Assembly: GCF_000488275.1 (NCBI RefSeq)
Contig: NZ_KI530764.1
Coordinates: 39,990-103,989, forward strand
Origin: Acinetobacter brisouii CIP 110357
GTDB lineage: Bacteria > Pseudomonadota > Gammaproteobacteria > Pseudomonadales > Moraxellaceae
Direction: 5' to 3'
Length of the DNA: 64,000 nt
The position numbers and the translations under genes were made by a program. Under the pieces are notes generated by a model. That model searched no databases and was not told the origin of the DNA. It saw nothing but the letters and a program-made list of their open reading frames with translations. This document shows positions 51,027 through 60,070 of the stretch, one piece after another; the stretch's first letter is position 1; every line of letters starts with the position of its first letter.

Positions 51027-54000
51027 TTACTCGGCGCAAATGGGCAGGACATATCCTTTTTCCTTAATCAAACGTATCGCTGCATCACAAACGTCCGCAT
51101 CATAGACCGTTCCACGCCCCTGCAAGATTTCTACAAGGGCAGCATCCACACCTAAAGCAGCACGGTATGGGCGATGGGAAGACATGGATTCAATCACGTC
51201 AGCTACTGCCAGAATACGTGCTTCAACATGAATTTCATCTCCTTTCAAGCCTTTAGGATAACCAGAGCCATCCATCCGTTCGTGATGTTGACCAATAATT
51301 TCAGCGATTGGAATATTAAAAGGAACATTTTTGAGAATTTCATAACCAGCCTGCGCATGACCTTTCATCATTTCCATTTCTAAATAACTCAAACGTGAAG
51401 GTTTGGTTAGAATTTCGGAAGGAATGGAAATTTTACCAATATCATGCACTAGCCCAATTTCCTCCATTTGGAAGCAACGCTTTTCATCCCATCCCATTTC
51501 TTTGGCAATCGCACTGGCAATCAGTCCAACACGGCATTCATGGCCTGCAGTATAAGGGTCACGCATTTCCACCATGGTCGATACTGCGCGTAATGTGCCA
51601 TACATTGTCGCTTCTAGCTGTTTAACCTGCCTAGCAATTTGCTCTTCAGCCTGTTTTTGTTCGGTAATGTCCTGCGCCATCACAATCGCTGCAGGTAAGC
51701 CATCATCCCAAATGATACTACGGGTATGCAAAGCAAATTCTCGCATCTGTCCATTTTTGTGTCGCACTGGAACTGTATAGGGAGTATTCAGATGATCTGT
51801 GACCTGAAATTGATCATTAGCCTTATGAATTCGTTCAAGATTTTCTGCTGTAGCATCTGTAAATTCAAGGAAATTATGGTCAGTGAGTTCTGTGGCAGGC
51901 CTGCCCAGCATTTCAGTATAACTTGGGTTGACGTAAAGATAGCGATTGTCTCGCAGTACATACATCCCAACCACGGTTTGTTCCACCATGCTACGAAAAC
52001 GCTGTTCGCTGTCTTTTAATGCCTGCTCAGTTTTTCGGATGACTGTCAGATCGCCCCAAGCAAGAATCACATCGTTGCCGACAATCGCCAGTGTGCGCTG
52101 TGCGATGCGTTGACTACCATCTTTTGCGATTAAGGTAATTTCAGGCAGCTGCACCTGTTTGCCATTTTTTACCAGCTGCAAAGCTTCTTCCCAGCTTTGT
52201 TGTATGAACTGTCTTTGTTCTTCATCGGGTGCTACTTTTTTTAGCCAGACTTCCCGATTTTGAAGATCTTCGAGGTTATATCCTAGCCATTTTTCATAGG
52301 CCAGATTGACTGCTAGAATACATTCATCTTGTATAGAAATAATCTGCATCGGTACAGGAGACTGTAAAAATACTTGCTGAAACCGATGCTCCATCTGTTG
52401 TGAATAAATTTCGGCAGTTTTACGATGCTGTTCCGCTGAAAACCGTTCCAGTGCAGATGAAATATCTCTAGAGAGGTTTTGCAACAATTGAATCTGTTCC
52501 TCATCAAATTCAACCTGACCTGTAGTATACAGTCCGACCATTCCCAAGAAACGGCCTTTAAGCAACAATGGGGTCAATGCCGCCTGACGCACCTGCTCTT
52601 GGTTTAAATATTGTCTCCACATTTTATATTCTGGAGTAAAATCTTTATGAGGGGCACTGAGCAGATTATAGGTATAAACTTCTACATCTGAACTGGTATT
52701 TTTTAATTGCTTCAGCGGAAGGTTTTCGTCCTGTTGTAATCCCTTATACAGGGTTTCTAGCATGTTCTCTGCAATATTATGATGGAACTGGATCAGTAAT
52801 GGGCTATCGGCTTGATCATCGGCTTTAAGTGCAATAAAAATTTTATCAAAACTGCCAAGCCGCAATAGAACCTGCTGTAATTCTGCAAACATATCATGTT
52901 GATTCTGACTATGGGCAATCACCCGATTGGTTTCACTGAGCAAGCGATAGAGATAAGTCAAACGTGCTACACGGCCCTGTGATTCTAGTCGGGTATGAAC
53001 GTCGGTGATTTGACTGGTAATATGGTCAATTAAGCGTTGTTCTTCAGGCAGAAAGGCCGGAGTATTCTGGGTCTGATCATACCAGACGGTTAAGGTTCCA
53101 AATCGCTGGATATCATTGGCAAATACTGACTGCAGGTGTGATGTCTGCATAGGAGGATCTGCGCCAAAAATACCCCATTCACTGTTAATCTGCAGATGAA
53201 TCTGTTCTGGAGAGGAAAAGCCTGAAGGAATGATTTGCAAGGCTTTATTCAACAATTCAGCCATGCTGATATGGGTATTGTTACAGAGTTGATTCATCTG
53301 GTTCAGACAACGCACTTCAGTTACACGTTTCTGAACACTTTGCAGTAAAAGTTGACGCTCTGTAATGTCACGTACCACCATGACCCAGACCGGTTTTTTG
53401 CCTAGGCGTTCTGTGAAAGGTGCCACATGACACTCTATGGTTTTGTTATTGGATAGGGTTAGCTGAGCTAAAAACTCTTTAGGTTTTTGATCTAACTGAG
53501 AGCAGACCGGACAGTCCGTTACTGGCACATTGGGGTCATGCAATAATTCATGCGCGGACAACCCAGTGAGTTGTGCTGCAGATGTACCGTGTGCTCTGCC
53601 TGCTGCCAGATTTGCCTGCTGAATCGTTTGACTGGAATTTACAATATAGGTGGGATCTGGAATGGTATCATAGGTACTAGCCGCCTTTGATAGCATGCTG
53701 AAAGGCTCTTTAATCGTCGCTTCCACCAGTGCAAGATACATAAACCAGTAAGAATAAACTTTCAGAATATGCCCCCATAGGTTCACATCTGCATATACGG
53801 AAACATATTTGGTAAAGGCAAATTCAGAGGCCATCATGGTGAGCATGGAGAGACAAACGCCAAATGTCAGTTGCGCCGATAAGTATTTCCGGCGTTTCCA
53901 AACTAAAACCAGGGCAATCGCCAAGATTCCAATGATGAGATATTCGCTATAGATTTTAAAAGGTGTAAGTCCCTGCCCTTCAATAAAAGCTGTTGGGAAA

Positions 54001-54491
54001 AAACCTTGCATCACCGCTGTGACAATCGCAATACTCAACAGACCAAAAAACAGATTAAGTTGGAGTGGTTTGATGAGCCGAGTCAACATGAAAGGTGATG
54101 CAAGCATTGCAAAGGCCTGCAACAGTCGGGCACCAATCCATAGCTGTACTGCCTGATTAGCGTTGTTCGCTGGAAAAATATACATACCTTTGTAAAGCAG
54201 GGTATGAAACAAATCAATGAATCCACACCAACCCATAGCGATCGCAATAAAAACAACAAAATAATTTTGAGTAAAATGTCGTGAAACCAAGGTCACAATC
54301 AGTGCAGTGACCGCGATAATAATTGAAATTAGTTCTGCCACGGTATGTGTGAATATGAAACCAAAAGTTTTATTGGTCCACCAGATCAGTAAGGCAAAAA
54401 TCGTCGGAGGAAAAATCATCATATAAGGAGAAATAAACGACTTAAGGTCGAATACATCCAGTGAAAATAAGTCACGAGATGATTTAGGCAT
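51027..54491 (-). CDS. MASE3-PAS-GAF-PAS-PAS-HD-GYP phosphodiesterase
   Basis: An 1154-residue membrane protein that should degrade cyclic-di-GMP. Residues about 15-270 hold a MASE3 sensor with about eight helices (GFIDLFHTLLYKGMYIFP is typical). PAS at about 280-390 with a CPVC pair, GAF at about 510-670, PAS at about 690-810 and 820-940, then HD-GYP at about 960-1140. The catalytic HDIGK (near 1015), the HAQAGYEIL helix and HHERMDGSGYPKGL (near 1067) are intact. The ATG at 54491 has GAGGAAC upstream. It is the only HD-GYP protein in the window and could oppose the cyclases nearby. Confidence 0.87.
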   Translation of the reverse strand: MPKSSRDLFSLDVFDLKSFISPYMMIFPPTIFALLIWWTNKTFGFIFTHTVAELISIIIAVTALIVTLVSRHFTQNYFVVFIAIAMGWCGFIDLFHTLLYKGMYIFPANNANQAVQLWIGARLLQAFAMLASPFMLTRLIKPLQLNLFFGLLSIAIVTAVMQGFFPTAFIEGQGLTPFKIYSEYLIIGILAIALVLVWKRRKYLSAQLTFGVCLSMLTMMASEFAFTKYVSVYADVNLWGHILKVYSYWFMYLALVEATIKEPFSMLSKAASTYDTIPDPTYIVNSSQTIQQANLAAGRAHGTSAAQLTGLSAHELLHDPNVPVTDCPVCSQLDQKPKEFLAQLTLSNNKTIECHVAPFTERLGKKPVWVMVVRDITERQLLLQSVQKRVTEVRCLNQMNQLCNNTHISMAELLNKALQIIPSGFSSPEQIHLQINSEWGIFGADPPMQTSHLQSVFANDIQRFGTLTVWYDQTQNTPAFLPEEQRLIDHITSQITDVHTRLESQGRVARLTYLYRLLSETNRVIAHSQNQHDMFAELQQVLLRLGSFDKIFIALKADDQADSPLLIQFHHNIAENMLETLYKGLQQDENLPLKQLKNTSSDVEVYTYNLLSAPHKDFTPEYKMWRQYLNQEQVRQAALTPLLLKGRFLGMVGLYTTGQVEFDEEQIQLLQNLSRDISSALERFSAEQHRKTAEIYSQQMEHRFQQVFLQSPVPMQIISIQDECILAVNLAYEKWLGYNLEDLQNREVWLKKVAPDEEQRQFIQQSWEEALQLVKNGKQVQLPEITLIAKDGSQRIAQRTLAIVGNDVILAWGDLTVIRKTEQALKDSEQRFRSMVEQTVVGMYVLRDNRYLYVNPSYTEMLGRPATELTDHNFLEFTDATAENLERIHKANDQFQVTDHLNTPYTVPVRHKNGQMREFALHTRSIIWDDGLPAAIVMAQDITEQKQAEEQIARQVKQLEATMYGTLRAVSTMVEMRDPYTAGHECRVGLIASAIAKEMGWDEKRCFQMEEIGLVHDIGKISIPSEILTKPSRLSYLEMEMMKGHAQAGYEILKNVPFNIPIAEIIGQHHERMDGSGYPKGLKGDEIHVEARILAVADVIESMSSHRPYRAALGVDAALVEILQGRGTVYDADVCDAAIRLIKEKGYVLPICAE

Positions 54492-54555
54492 AATGTTCCT
54501 CTGTGAGATTCACATATAGTTTTATTTAATTGTATGAGGTCGTTCAAAATTATAT

Positions 54556-54566
54556 GTTCGCCGAAC
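54556..54566. promoter_or_regulatory. short palindrome upstream of the HD-GYP gene
   Basis: GTTCG-C-CGAAC is a perfect palindrome 65 bases before the HD-GYP start. An outer CGTTC/GAACG pair flanks it. It may be an operator or part of the IS-like scar that begins 15 bases later. Confidence 0.35.
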
Positions 54567-54580
54567 GACTATATTTTAAC

Positions 54581-54600
54581 GGCTTTGTTGCATAAATATT
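54581..54600. mobile_element. single insertion-sequence end-like remnant
   Basis: GGCTTTGTTGCATAAATATT resembles the terminal inverted repeat of IS903-group IS5-family elements (GGCTTTGTTGAATAAAT). No transposase and no matching second end occur in the window, so at most it is a scar of a lost element. Confidence 0.35.
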
Positions 54601-55024
54601 TAAGTTATTGATTTTAACAAAAAATATTTCAAATTAAAAAACAAATTAAAACATTAAAAATCATACGTTTAAAATATATGCAGCAAAACCTGAATGCAAA
54701 GTGAGGATGAGGATTTCTTAAATTTCAATCTGCCTGCCGATTTCTAGAACTCGATTAGATTATGCAAATCCCAATCAAAATATGAATATGTGTATTTAGA
54801 GTCTAGGTAGTAGCCCAACCGATATCTCTAAGTCAAACACAGAAATTAAATTCCCCTACCGAATTGCTCATTTTTTTACTCAGTTTCCTGGCAGAGAGAA
54901 AGATGACGTTGGCTGAATTACTCTGATTCTTCATGCTGTTGTTGAATATGAGCTAGCGCAAAACCCAAACAGTTATTCTCAACTATTTCTCGCGGATTCA
55001 ACTAGCTTAATTTATCAAAAATAC

Positions 55025-55609
55025 CTACTTTAAAATCAATCGTTTGGTTGCTTTAATAATCATTTCTCTGCGTTTTTCATGATTTCCCATATCCTCTAAT
55101 GGTGTAAACATTCTCGCAACTTGTGGCAACATAAACCAACTATTTGCAATTGCTAAAATCAAAAATGCTAAATAGCTTGGTTCAATACTATTGGTGACTT
55201 TTCCTTGTTGCTGTGCATCAGAAACTGCCTGAATTTTATAATCATAATTTTTTCTGCGAATTTCTTCATTTGGGACTTCTTTATCATAAATTAACCCTTC
55301 CCAAAGTAATAAACGACTAAGTTCAGGATGTTCACAATGATAATCATAAGCCCGCCCTGCATATTCAGATAAGTCTTCTTCTGATATGGATTGAATAGGT
55401 ACTAATTTAGCAACTTTAACCAATTCATTGCGCAGAACAGCATCAAATAACTCTCTTTTAGCGCCAAAATAATTATAAATTCTTTCTTTGTTTACCCCCG
55501 CAATTTTTGCAATTTTATCAATGGTTGTGCCATCTGGCCCATGCTTTGCAAACTCGCTCACAGCTGCATCTAAAATCTTCTGTTTGGTCCCTTCCGTATC
55601 CCAAGGCAT
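55025..55609 (-). CDS. TetR family regulator of the AvrD operon
   Basis: A 194-residue TetR protein. The helix-turn-helix at about 10-56 reads KILDAAVSEFAKHGPDGTTI then VNKERIYNYFGAKRELFDAV. It is divergent from the five-gene operon beginning at 55692. TCCAAC-N6-GTTGGA lies between them, so it very likely represses that operon. In Streptomyces, TetR proteins of this kind bind gamma-butyrolactone signals made by neighbouring genes; the analogy here is inference from the AvrD-like neighbour. Confidence 0.85.
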   Translation of the reverse strand: MPWDTEGTKQKILDAAVSEFAKHGPDGTTIDKIAKIAGVNKERIYNYFGAKRELFDAVLRNELVKVAKLVPIQSISEEDLSEYAGRAYDYHCEHPELSRLLLWEGLIYDKEVPNEEIRRKNYDYKIQAVSDAQQQGKVTNSIEPSYLAFLILAIANSWFMLPQVARMFTPLEDMGNHEKRREMIIKATKRLILK

Positions 55610-55656
55610 AATTTTTCCTCTTGCAAACCATAAAAAAATATATTATAAAGCACACA

Positions 55657-55674
55657 TCCAACTAATTCGTTGGA
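55657..55674. promoter_or_regulatory. TetR operator of the AvrD operon
   Basis: TCCAAC (55657-55662) and GTTGGA (55669-55674) are perfect arms around TAATTC, in the 82-base gap between the divergent TetR and SDR genes and 17 bases before the SDR start. Confidence 0.65.
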
Positions 55675-55691
55675 AATTTTGGAACTTTATA

Positions 55692-56393
55692 ATGAAAAAC
55701 AATATTATAATTTTCGGCTATGGGCTAGGTATTTCTAGAGCGCTGGCTTATCGATTTGGTCAAGAAGGCTATATCGTTGGGTTGGTTGCTCGAGATAAAA
55801 AAAAATTAGAAGAACAAGTATTAGAACTTAGATTAGCAAATATCGATGCCCATTTTTTTTGTAGTGATTTAAGCCAAACGGAAAATATTCCTGAGCTTAT
55901 TCACCAAATTAAAAATCAGTTTGGTGAAATCAAGAATATTCACTGGAATGCATTCCATGATATTGAAGGTGATTTACTCACGCTGAACCCTTTTGACCTC
56001 ACGAAAAGCTTTCACTTACGTGTCTCAAGTTATATTGCTACTGTTCAGGCTTGTATGGATGACTTGAAAAATAATAAAGGTAGTATTTTGTCAACAAATG
56101 GTGTCTTTGCTCTTGATTTGAATGAAGTTGATCTGATCGCAAAAGAATATGCGGCTTTATCAATTGCAGCTACCTCACAATATAAAACCACAAATTTACT
56201 GGCACTTTCCTTGAAAAATTCACAGGTCTATGTAGGTCAAGTCATTGTGAATGGATTTGTGGAAGGTACTCCCGGAGCCGAAAGTAAGCTTTATACCATT
56301 GCGCCCAAAACTGTTGCGGATCAATTTTGGGATTTACATCAGAAGAAGAATCAAACAACTGCCTTGTGTGGAAGAGTACTTCAAGTAGCGTAA
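55692..56393 (+). CDS. short-chain dehydrogenase/reductase-like protein
   Basis: A 233-residue Rossmann protein of SDR type. The coenzyme loop is IIIFGYGLGISRALA, with Arg in LVARDKK favouring NADPH. SDLSQ follows, and WNAFHD stands where NAG is usual. The catalytic YxxxK is not clear: the likely Lys in ATSQYKTTN has Thr four residues before it, so the protein may be an atypical or binding-only SDR. I start at the ATG at 55692 after GGAAC; the frame upstream overlaps the divergent TetR gene and is not coding. It is the first gene of the AvrD operon. Confidence 0.78.
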   Translation: MKNNIIIFGYGLGISRALAYRFGQEGYIVGLVARDKKKLEEQVLELRLANIDAHFFCSDLSQTENIPELIHQIKNQFGEIKNIHWNAFHDIEGDLLTLNPFDLTKSFHLRVSSYIATVQACMDDLKNNKGSILSTNGVFALDLNEVDLIAKEYAALSIAATSQYKTTNLLALSLKNSQVYVGQVIVNGFVEGTPGAESKLYTIAPKTVADQFWDLHQKKNQTTALCGRVLQVA

Positions 56394-56472
56394 AAGTTTA
56401 CTATTCATGAATGATAAAAATGAATACAAATAAAAATTTAATTTTTTTAATGAGTGAAATCCAGAGGATATT

Positions 56473-57090
56473 ATGAAACTATTACACATCAATTCATCAA
56501 CTCGCGGAGAAAATAGTCAATCTTTATTGATTGCTAAACAGGTGATTGCCAAACTTCAAGACAAACATCCCGATTTGGTCATTGATGAATTTGACCTATT
56601 TGCAGGAGCTCTTCCTGCATTCGATAAAAATGCTGTTGGTGCAAAAATGGCATTATTTACAGGTCAAGATGCAAACTCTACAGAAAAGGCAGCATGGACA
56701 GAAATTAAGGCCGTTTATGATCGCTTTGCCTCAGCAGATATTTATGTCTTCAACGTTCCATTATGGAATAACAATATTCCATATATTTTAAAACAGCTGA
56801 TTGATGTTGTTACCCAACCTGGTTGGTCATTTGGCTTTGACATGAATCATGGTTATTCTGGGTTATTAGCAGATAAAAAAGCTTACCTCGTAATTGCAAG
56901 TGGTGTGTACTACGAAGGTATTCCAGAAAACTTTGGTTCTGACTTTGCGACACCTTATTTACAAGATTGGCTAAAATTTATTGGTATTACAGATATTGAA
57001 ACCATTCATATTTCACCTACCGTTTTAAATAATGATTATGAAAAAACAAAAGGCGAAGTGATTGATGATCTTGAAAAACTAATTGCCTAA
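56473..57090 (+). CDS. FMN-dependent NAD(P)H oxidoreductase (azoreductase-like)
   Basis: A 205-residue flavodoxin-fold enzyme of the AzoR type. The phosphate-binding loop is INSSTRGENSQS, and NVPLWNNNIPYILKQLIDVV is the FMN/substrate segment corresponding to PMYNFNIP of AzoR. ASGVYYEG fits the third FMN loop. It reduces quinones or azo compounds in relatives. A ribosome site GAGGATATT precedes the ATG. It is 79 bases after the SDR gene in the same orientation. A role in reducing an enone or butenolide intermediate of this operon is inferred, not seen. Confidence 0.83.
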   Translation: MKLLHINSSTRGENSQSLLIAKQVIAKLQDKHPDLVIDEFDLFAGALPAFDKNAVGAKMALFTGQDANSTEKAAWTEIKAVYDRFASADIYVFNVPLWNNNIPYILKQLIDVVTQPGWSFGFDMNHGYSGLLADKKAYLVIASGVYYEGIPENFGSDFATPYLQDWLKFIGITDIETIHISPTVLNNDYEKTKGEVIDDLEKLIA

Positions 57091-57176
57091 TAACAACAAA
57101 TCAATCATGAAGTCTATTAGAACGCTAATAGGCTTCAAAAATTCAATCTAATAATAAATGCTATAAGGTTATACAA

Positions 57177-57854
57177 ATGCGGATTGGTTTAACGGGAACA
57201 TATTCATCAGGTAAAACACTCACATCCTTAATTATCAGCGAATATTTAAATTTGCCTCGTACAGAAGCGAGAACGATGCGGGAGATTCTACCTTTTGCTG
57301 CACCAGGAAAAACATTAGAAGAAGTCACGTCTCCTCAATTGATTCAGATGATCATTACTCGTCATATGGATCGAGTTATTCATGAATATAAGCTCAAAGA
57401 TCGTTTCATATCAGATGGCTGTTCTTTACAAGAATGGATCTACGGTAGTGTGCGCGTTAAATATGGTATGAATCCTAATCAGTCGATTCACTTAAAAGAC
57501 AATGAAGCTGTTTCAAAAACTACCGAGCTGGCTTATTTTGAAAATATTATGAGTGAGCTGGGAAAAGTATTTAAGCGCCATGTACAAGATTCTTTTGATC
57601 TTTTTATTCATTTACCAAATGAGCTACCACTAGCAAAAGATGGTCATCGACCTGTAAATGAGTTATTTCGTTCTGCTTCAGATGAGCTTTTAAAAGATAC
57701 ATTTGACGAACTGGATATGAAATATCACATTATTGGCGGAAGTCTGGAAGAACGTGCGGATGCTATTGCAGAACTTTTAAAAATCAAGCCTGTAAAGAGT
57801 ATCCAAGAATCTATAAAAATTGCAAATCAAAAATATAAAACACTAATTATGTAA
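57177..57854 (+). CDS. P-loop ATP-binding protein, kinase-like
   Basis: A 225-residue P-loop protein. The Walker A motif GTYSSGKT is at residues 7-14 and a Walker-B-like FISDGCSLQEW near 79-89. The pattern resembles the AAA_28/NadR-type small-molecule kinase group. No other domain is visible. Located just before the AvrD-like gene, it could phosphorylate a sugar or polyol precursor, which would fit syringolide- or butyrolactone-type chemistry, but this is inference. I do not recognise a closer family. Confidence 0.7.
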   Translation: MRIGLTGTYSSGKTLTSLIISEYLNLPRTEARTMREILPFAAPGKTLEEVTSPQLIQMIITRHMDRVIHEYKLKDRFISDGCSLQEWIYGSVRVKYGMNPNQSIHLKDNEAVSKTTELAYFENIMSELGKVFKRHVQDSFDLFIHLPNELPLAKDGHRPVNELFRSASDELLKDTFDELDMKYHIIGGSLEERADAIAELLKIKPVKSIQESIKIANQKYKTLIM

Positions 57855-57899
57855 GTATCTATATAAAAGCAAAAAAAATTCTTAGATAAATAGGGGTAA

Positions 57900-58802
57900 A
57901 TGATGAACTTATCATTTTTTAAAGATGTTGATGAATTTTTAGGTGATAAAAAGACACGTTATTTTGGGGCAGGCTATCTCAATAGCAATCATGCAATCTA
58001 TGATTTTTCTAGCGAGTCTGATGACCAAAATATCTTAAAATTCTCTTGTTTTGGTCGAGTTGTATTGCCTCAAACTTGGTCTATTAAAGGCAATGGTAGC
58101 CAAAAACCACATTTAAGTACGATTGATATTATTGAATTGTCTTTACTCACTTTTGATCATCTTATTCAGACTGTCTATAGTAATTTACCTAAAATTTCTT
58201 ATAAGAGCCTCATTTATAAGATGATCATTAGGGCAGGCAAAAGCCCAGTGGAGTCTGATTTTGATCAGATCAATATTCATGGAAGCATGGACAAGATTGA
58301 TCAAGAGACCAAAGCCTTGAACCTTGATATCTCTAATATGAGAATTGAAATTCAATACTCTAGTGATTTCAATAAAATTGACTATTCAGCACCTACAGTC
58401 GATTTGAAAACACCATTGGATATTAATGATGTGATGATCAATGTTAATGAAATGAAAGCATCTGCTTTGGTGACCAATAATCAGCTCATGAAAGAAAAGA
58501 TGGAGCCATGGTCAACTTCATGCCTATTTTCCGTAGGCTTGCAGTTGGGTCAAGTTTTACTTTACCAGTTAGATTCAATTAGTCGCTCAGAAAGTAATAC
58601 CCTCTGGATGAAAAAGACAGAAATATTCTTTCTTTCGGACAAACCAAATCTTGATCATTCACATCCGATTTTTACACGTTTAGACAATGTCAGACGCTAT
58701 AAAACATCAGACGGTGACTGGAGAAAAGCCGATATCTATTCAATTTTTGGTAATACCAAAATTATCTGTAGCGTTACGCATAAACTTCCTCTTACATCGT
58801 AA
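57900..58802 (+). CDS. AvrD family protein
   Basis: A 300-residue protein that I assign to the AvrD family from its N-terminus VDEFLGDKKTRYFGAGYLNSN and overall length (P. syringae AvrD is about 311 residues). AvrD directs synthesis of syringolides, acyl glycosides made from a 3-oxoacyl chain and xylulose. No membrane segment or signal peptide. It is the core of the operon with SDR, flavin and MDR reductases and a P-loop protein, controlled by a TetR gene. The family call comes from pattern memory and should be checked by profile search. Confidence 0.6.
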   Translation: MMNLSFFKDVDEFLGDKKTRYFGAGYLNSNHAIYDFSSESDDQNILKFSCFGRVVLPQTWSIKGNGSQKPHLSTIDIIELSLLTFDHLIQTVYSNLPKISYKSLIYKMIIRAGKSPVESDFDQINIHGSMDKIDQETKALNLDISNMRIEIQYSSDFNKIDYSAPTVDLKTPLDINDVMINVNEMKASALVTNNQLMKEKMEPWSTSCLFSVGLQLGQVLLYQLDSISRSESNTLWMKKTEIFFLSDKPNLDHSHPIFTRLDNVRRYKTSDGDWRKADIYSIFGNTKIICSVTHKLPLTS

Positions 58803-58810
58803 ATAGCATA

Positions 58811-59860
58811 ATGAATAGTAAATTAAATCATGCAGTTGCTATATGTGATCCCTTAGAACTTGCACATCCAGATTCATTTCTGGATGTGCAAGTTCCATAT
58901 CCTAAAGCATTGCCACAAGATGTGATTGTTCGTGTCGAAGCCGTCTCTATTAATCCAGCAGATATGCGTGCCCGACTGAGAAAGAAAAAAGATAACCGCA
59001 TAAATGTCCTAGGTTGGGATGTTGCTGGAACAATTGTTGAAAAAGGCAATGAAGTTTCAGACCATTTTCAGGTCGGAGATGCTGTTTACTATGCAGGTGA
59101 TATTAACCGCTCAGGTGGAAACTGTTCATATCATGCAATTGATTCTAGATTAGTCGCATTTCAACCTAAAACGATTAGCGTTGAAGATGCAGCAGCATTA
59201 CCCTTAGTTTCACTGACTGCGTGGGAAGCGCTATTTGAAAAATTAGCTCTTGCGATTAATACTAATTTAACCATACAGGATGATGAACCAACACCTTCAC
59301 TACTTATTCTTGGTGGGGGTGGTGGCGTTGGCTCTATGGCGATTCAACTTGCTAAACTTGTTCCTAATTTAACCGTGATCGCTACTACTTCTAGAAAGGA
59401 AACCACCGAATGGTGTTTAAAATTAGGCGCGGATCATGTAGTTGATCATAGTCAGGCATTAGCACCACAATTATCAAAAATTGGTTATCCCGAGGTGGAC
59501 TATATTCTGATTTGTAACTCACCTGATACGTATTTTGATATTTTACCGAGTATTACACGACCTTTTGGGAAAATTTGCAGTATTGTTCCTTTCCTTCAGA
59601 GTCATGACTTTAATTTATTGATGAGAAAAAGTTTGTCATTTCATTGGGAGTTTATGTTTACTCGATCTAGTTTTTCTACCCACGATATGGTGAAACAGTC
59701 CGAAATCTTAAATCGTATTTCAGAACTGATCGATCAAAAGAAGATTATATCGCCTAGAGTAATTTCACTTAGCCCAATGAATGCATCAAACATTAGAAAG
59801 GCCCATCAGTTAATTGCTTCAAATAAAACCATTGGAAAAATCGTAATAGTCAATAAATAG
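58811..59860 (+). CDS. zinc-independent MDR reductase
   Basis: A 349-residue medium-chain reductase of the ZADH/QOR-like group. Seen: VRVEAVSINPADMRARLR, VLGWDVAGTIVEKG, ALPLVSLTAWEALFEKL and the Rossmann motif LGGGGGVGSMAIQLAKL, with no zinc cysteines. Such enzymes reduce enones or related double bonds with NADPH. It starts eight bases after the AvrD stop, so the two are co-translated. Codons 16-28 contain a perfect 17-pair hairpin, listed separately. It may finish the product of the operon. Confidence 0.82.
   Translation: MNSKLNHAVAICDPLELAHPDSFLDVQVPYPKALPQDVIVRVEAVSINPADMRARLRKKKDNRINVLGWDVAGTIVEKGNEVSDHFQVGDAVYYAGDINRSGGNCSYHAIDSRLVAFQPKTISVEDAAALPLVSLTAWEALFEKLALAINTNLTIQDDEPTPSLLILGGGGGVGSMAIQLAKLVPNLTVIATTSRKETTEWCLKLGADHVVDHSQALAPQLSKIGYPEVDYILICNSPDTYFDILPSITRPFGKICSIVPFLQSHDFNLLMRKSLSFHWEFMFTRSSFSTHDMVKQSEILNRISELIDQKKIISPRVISLSPMNASNIRKAHQLIASNKTIGKIVIVNK
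58856..58895. repeat. perfect 17-pair hairpin inside the MDR gene
   Basis: GAACTTGCACATCCAGA (58856-58872) and TCTGGATGTGCAAGTTC (58879-58895) are perfect arms around TTCATT. It lies near the start of the last gene in the AvrD operon. Confidence 0.85.
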
Positions 59861-60070
59861 TGAAATATTGTCTAAGCCCAGAAGTCGATATATGTATTAA
59901 CCCGACTCTATTTTTATAAAAGACCATTCATTTATAAAAGAAAGTTTAAAACGATAGTAAAATTTTCTGTTAGTTACTTTAGATTCATTTTGTGCATGTT
60001 TGTGCCTCTTATAAAATTGAATGATGGCAAGCTGCAAAGTTTTGGGATAAAGTCAAACTTTTAAAAATGG

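Larger units (their letters stand above)
54492..55024. other. intergenic region with palindrome and possible IS remnant
   Basis: About 530 bases without a gene. It holds the palindrome at 54556-54566 and the IS-end-like sequence at 54581-54600, listed separately; the rest looks unstructured. Confidence 0.55.

Noticed and set aside
55488..55691. SDR frame extending upstream
   Set aside because: This stretch is antisense to the TetR gene and includes the operator region; no SDR features.
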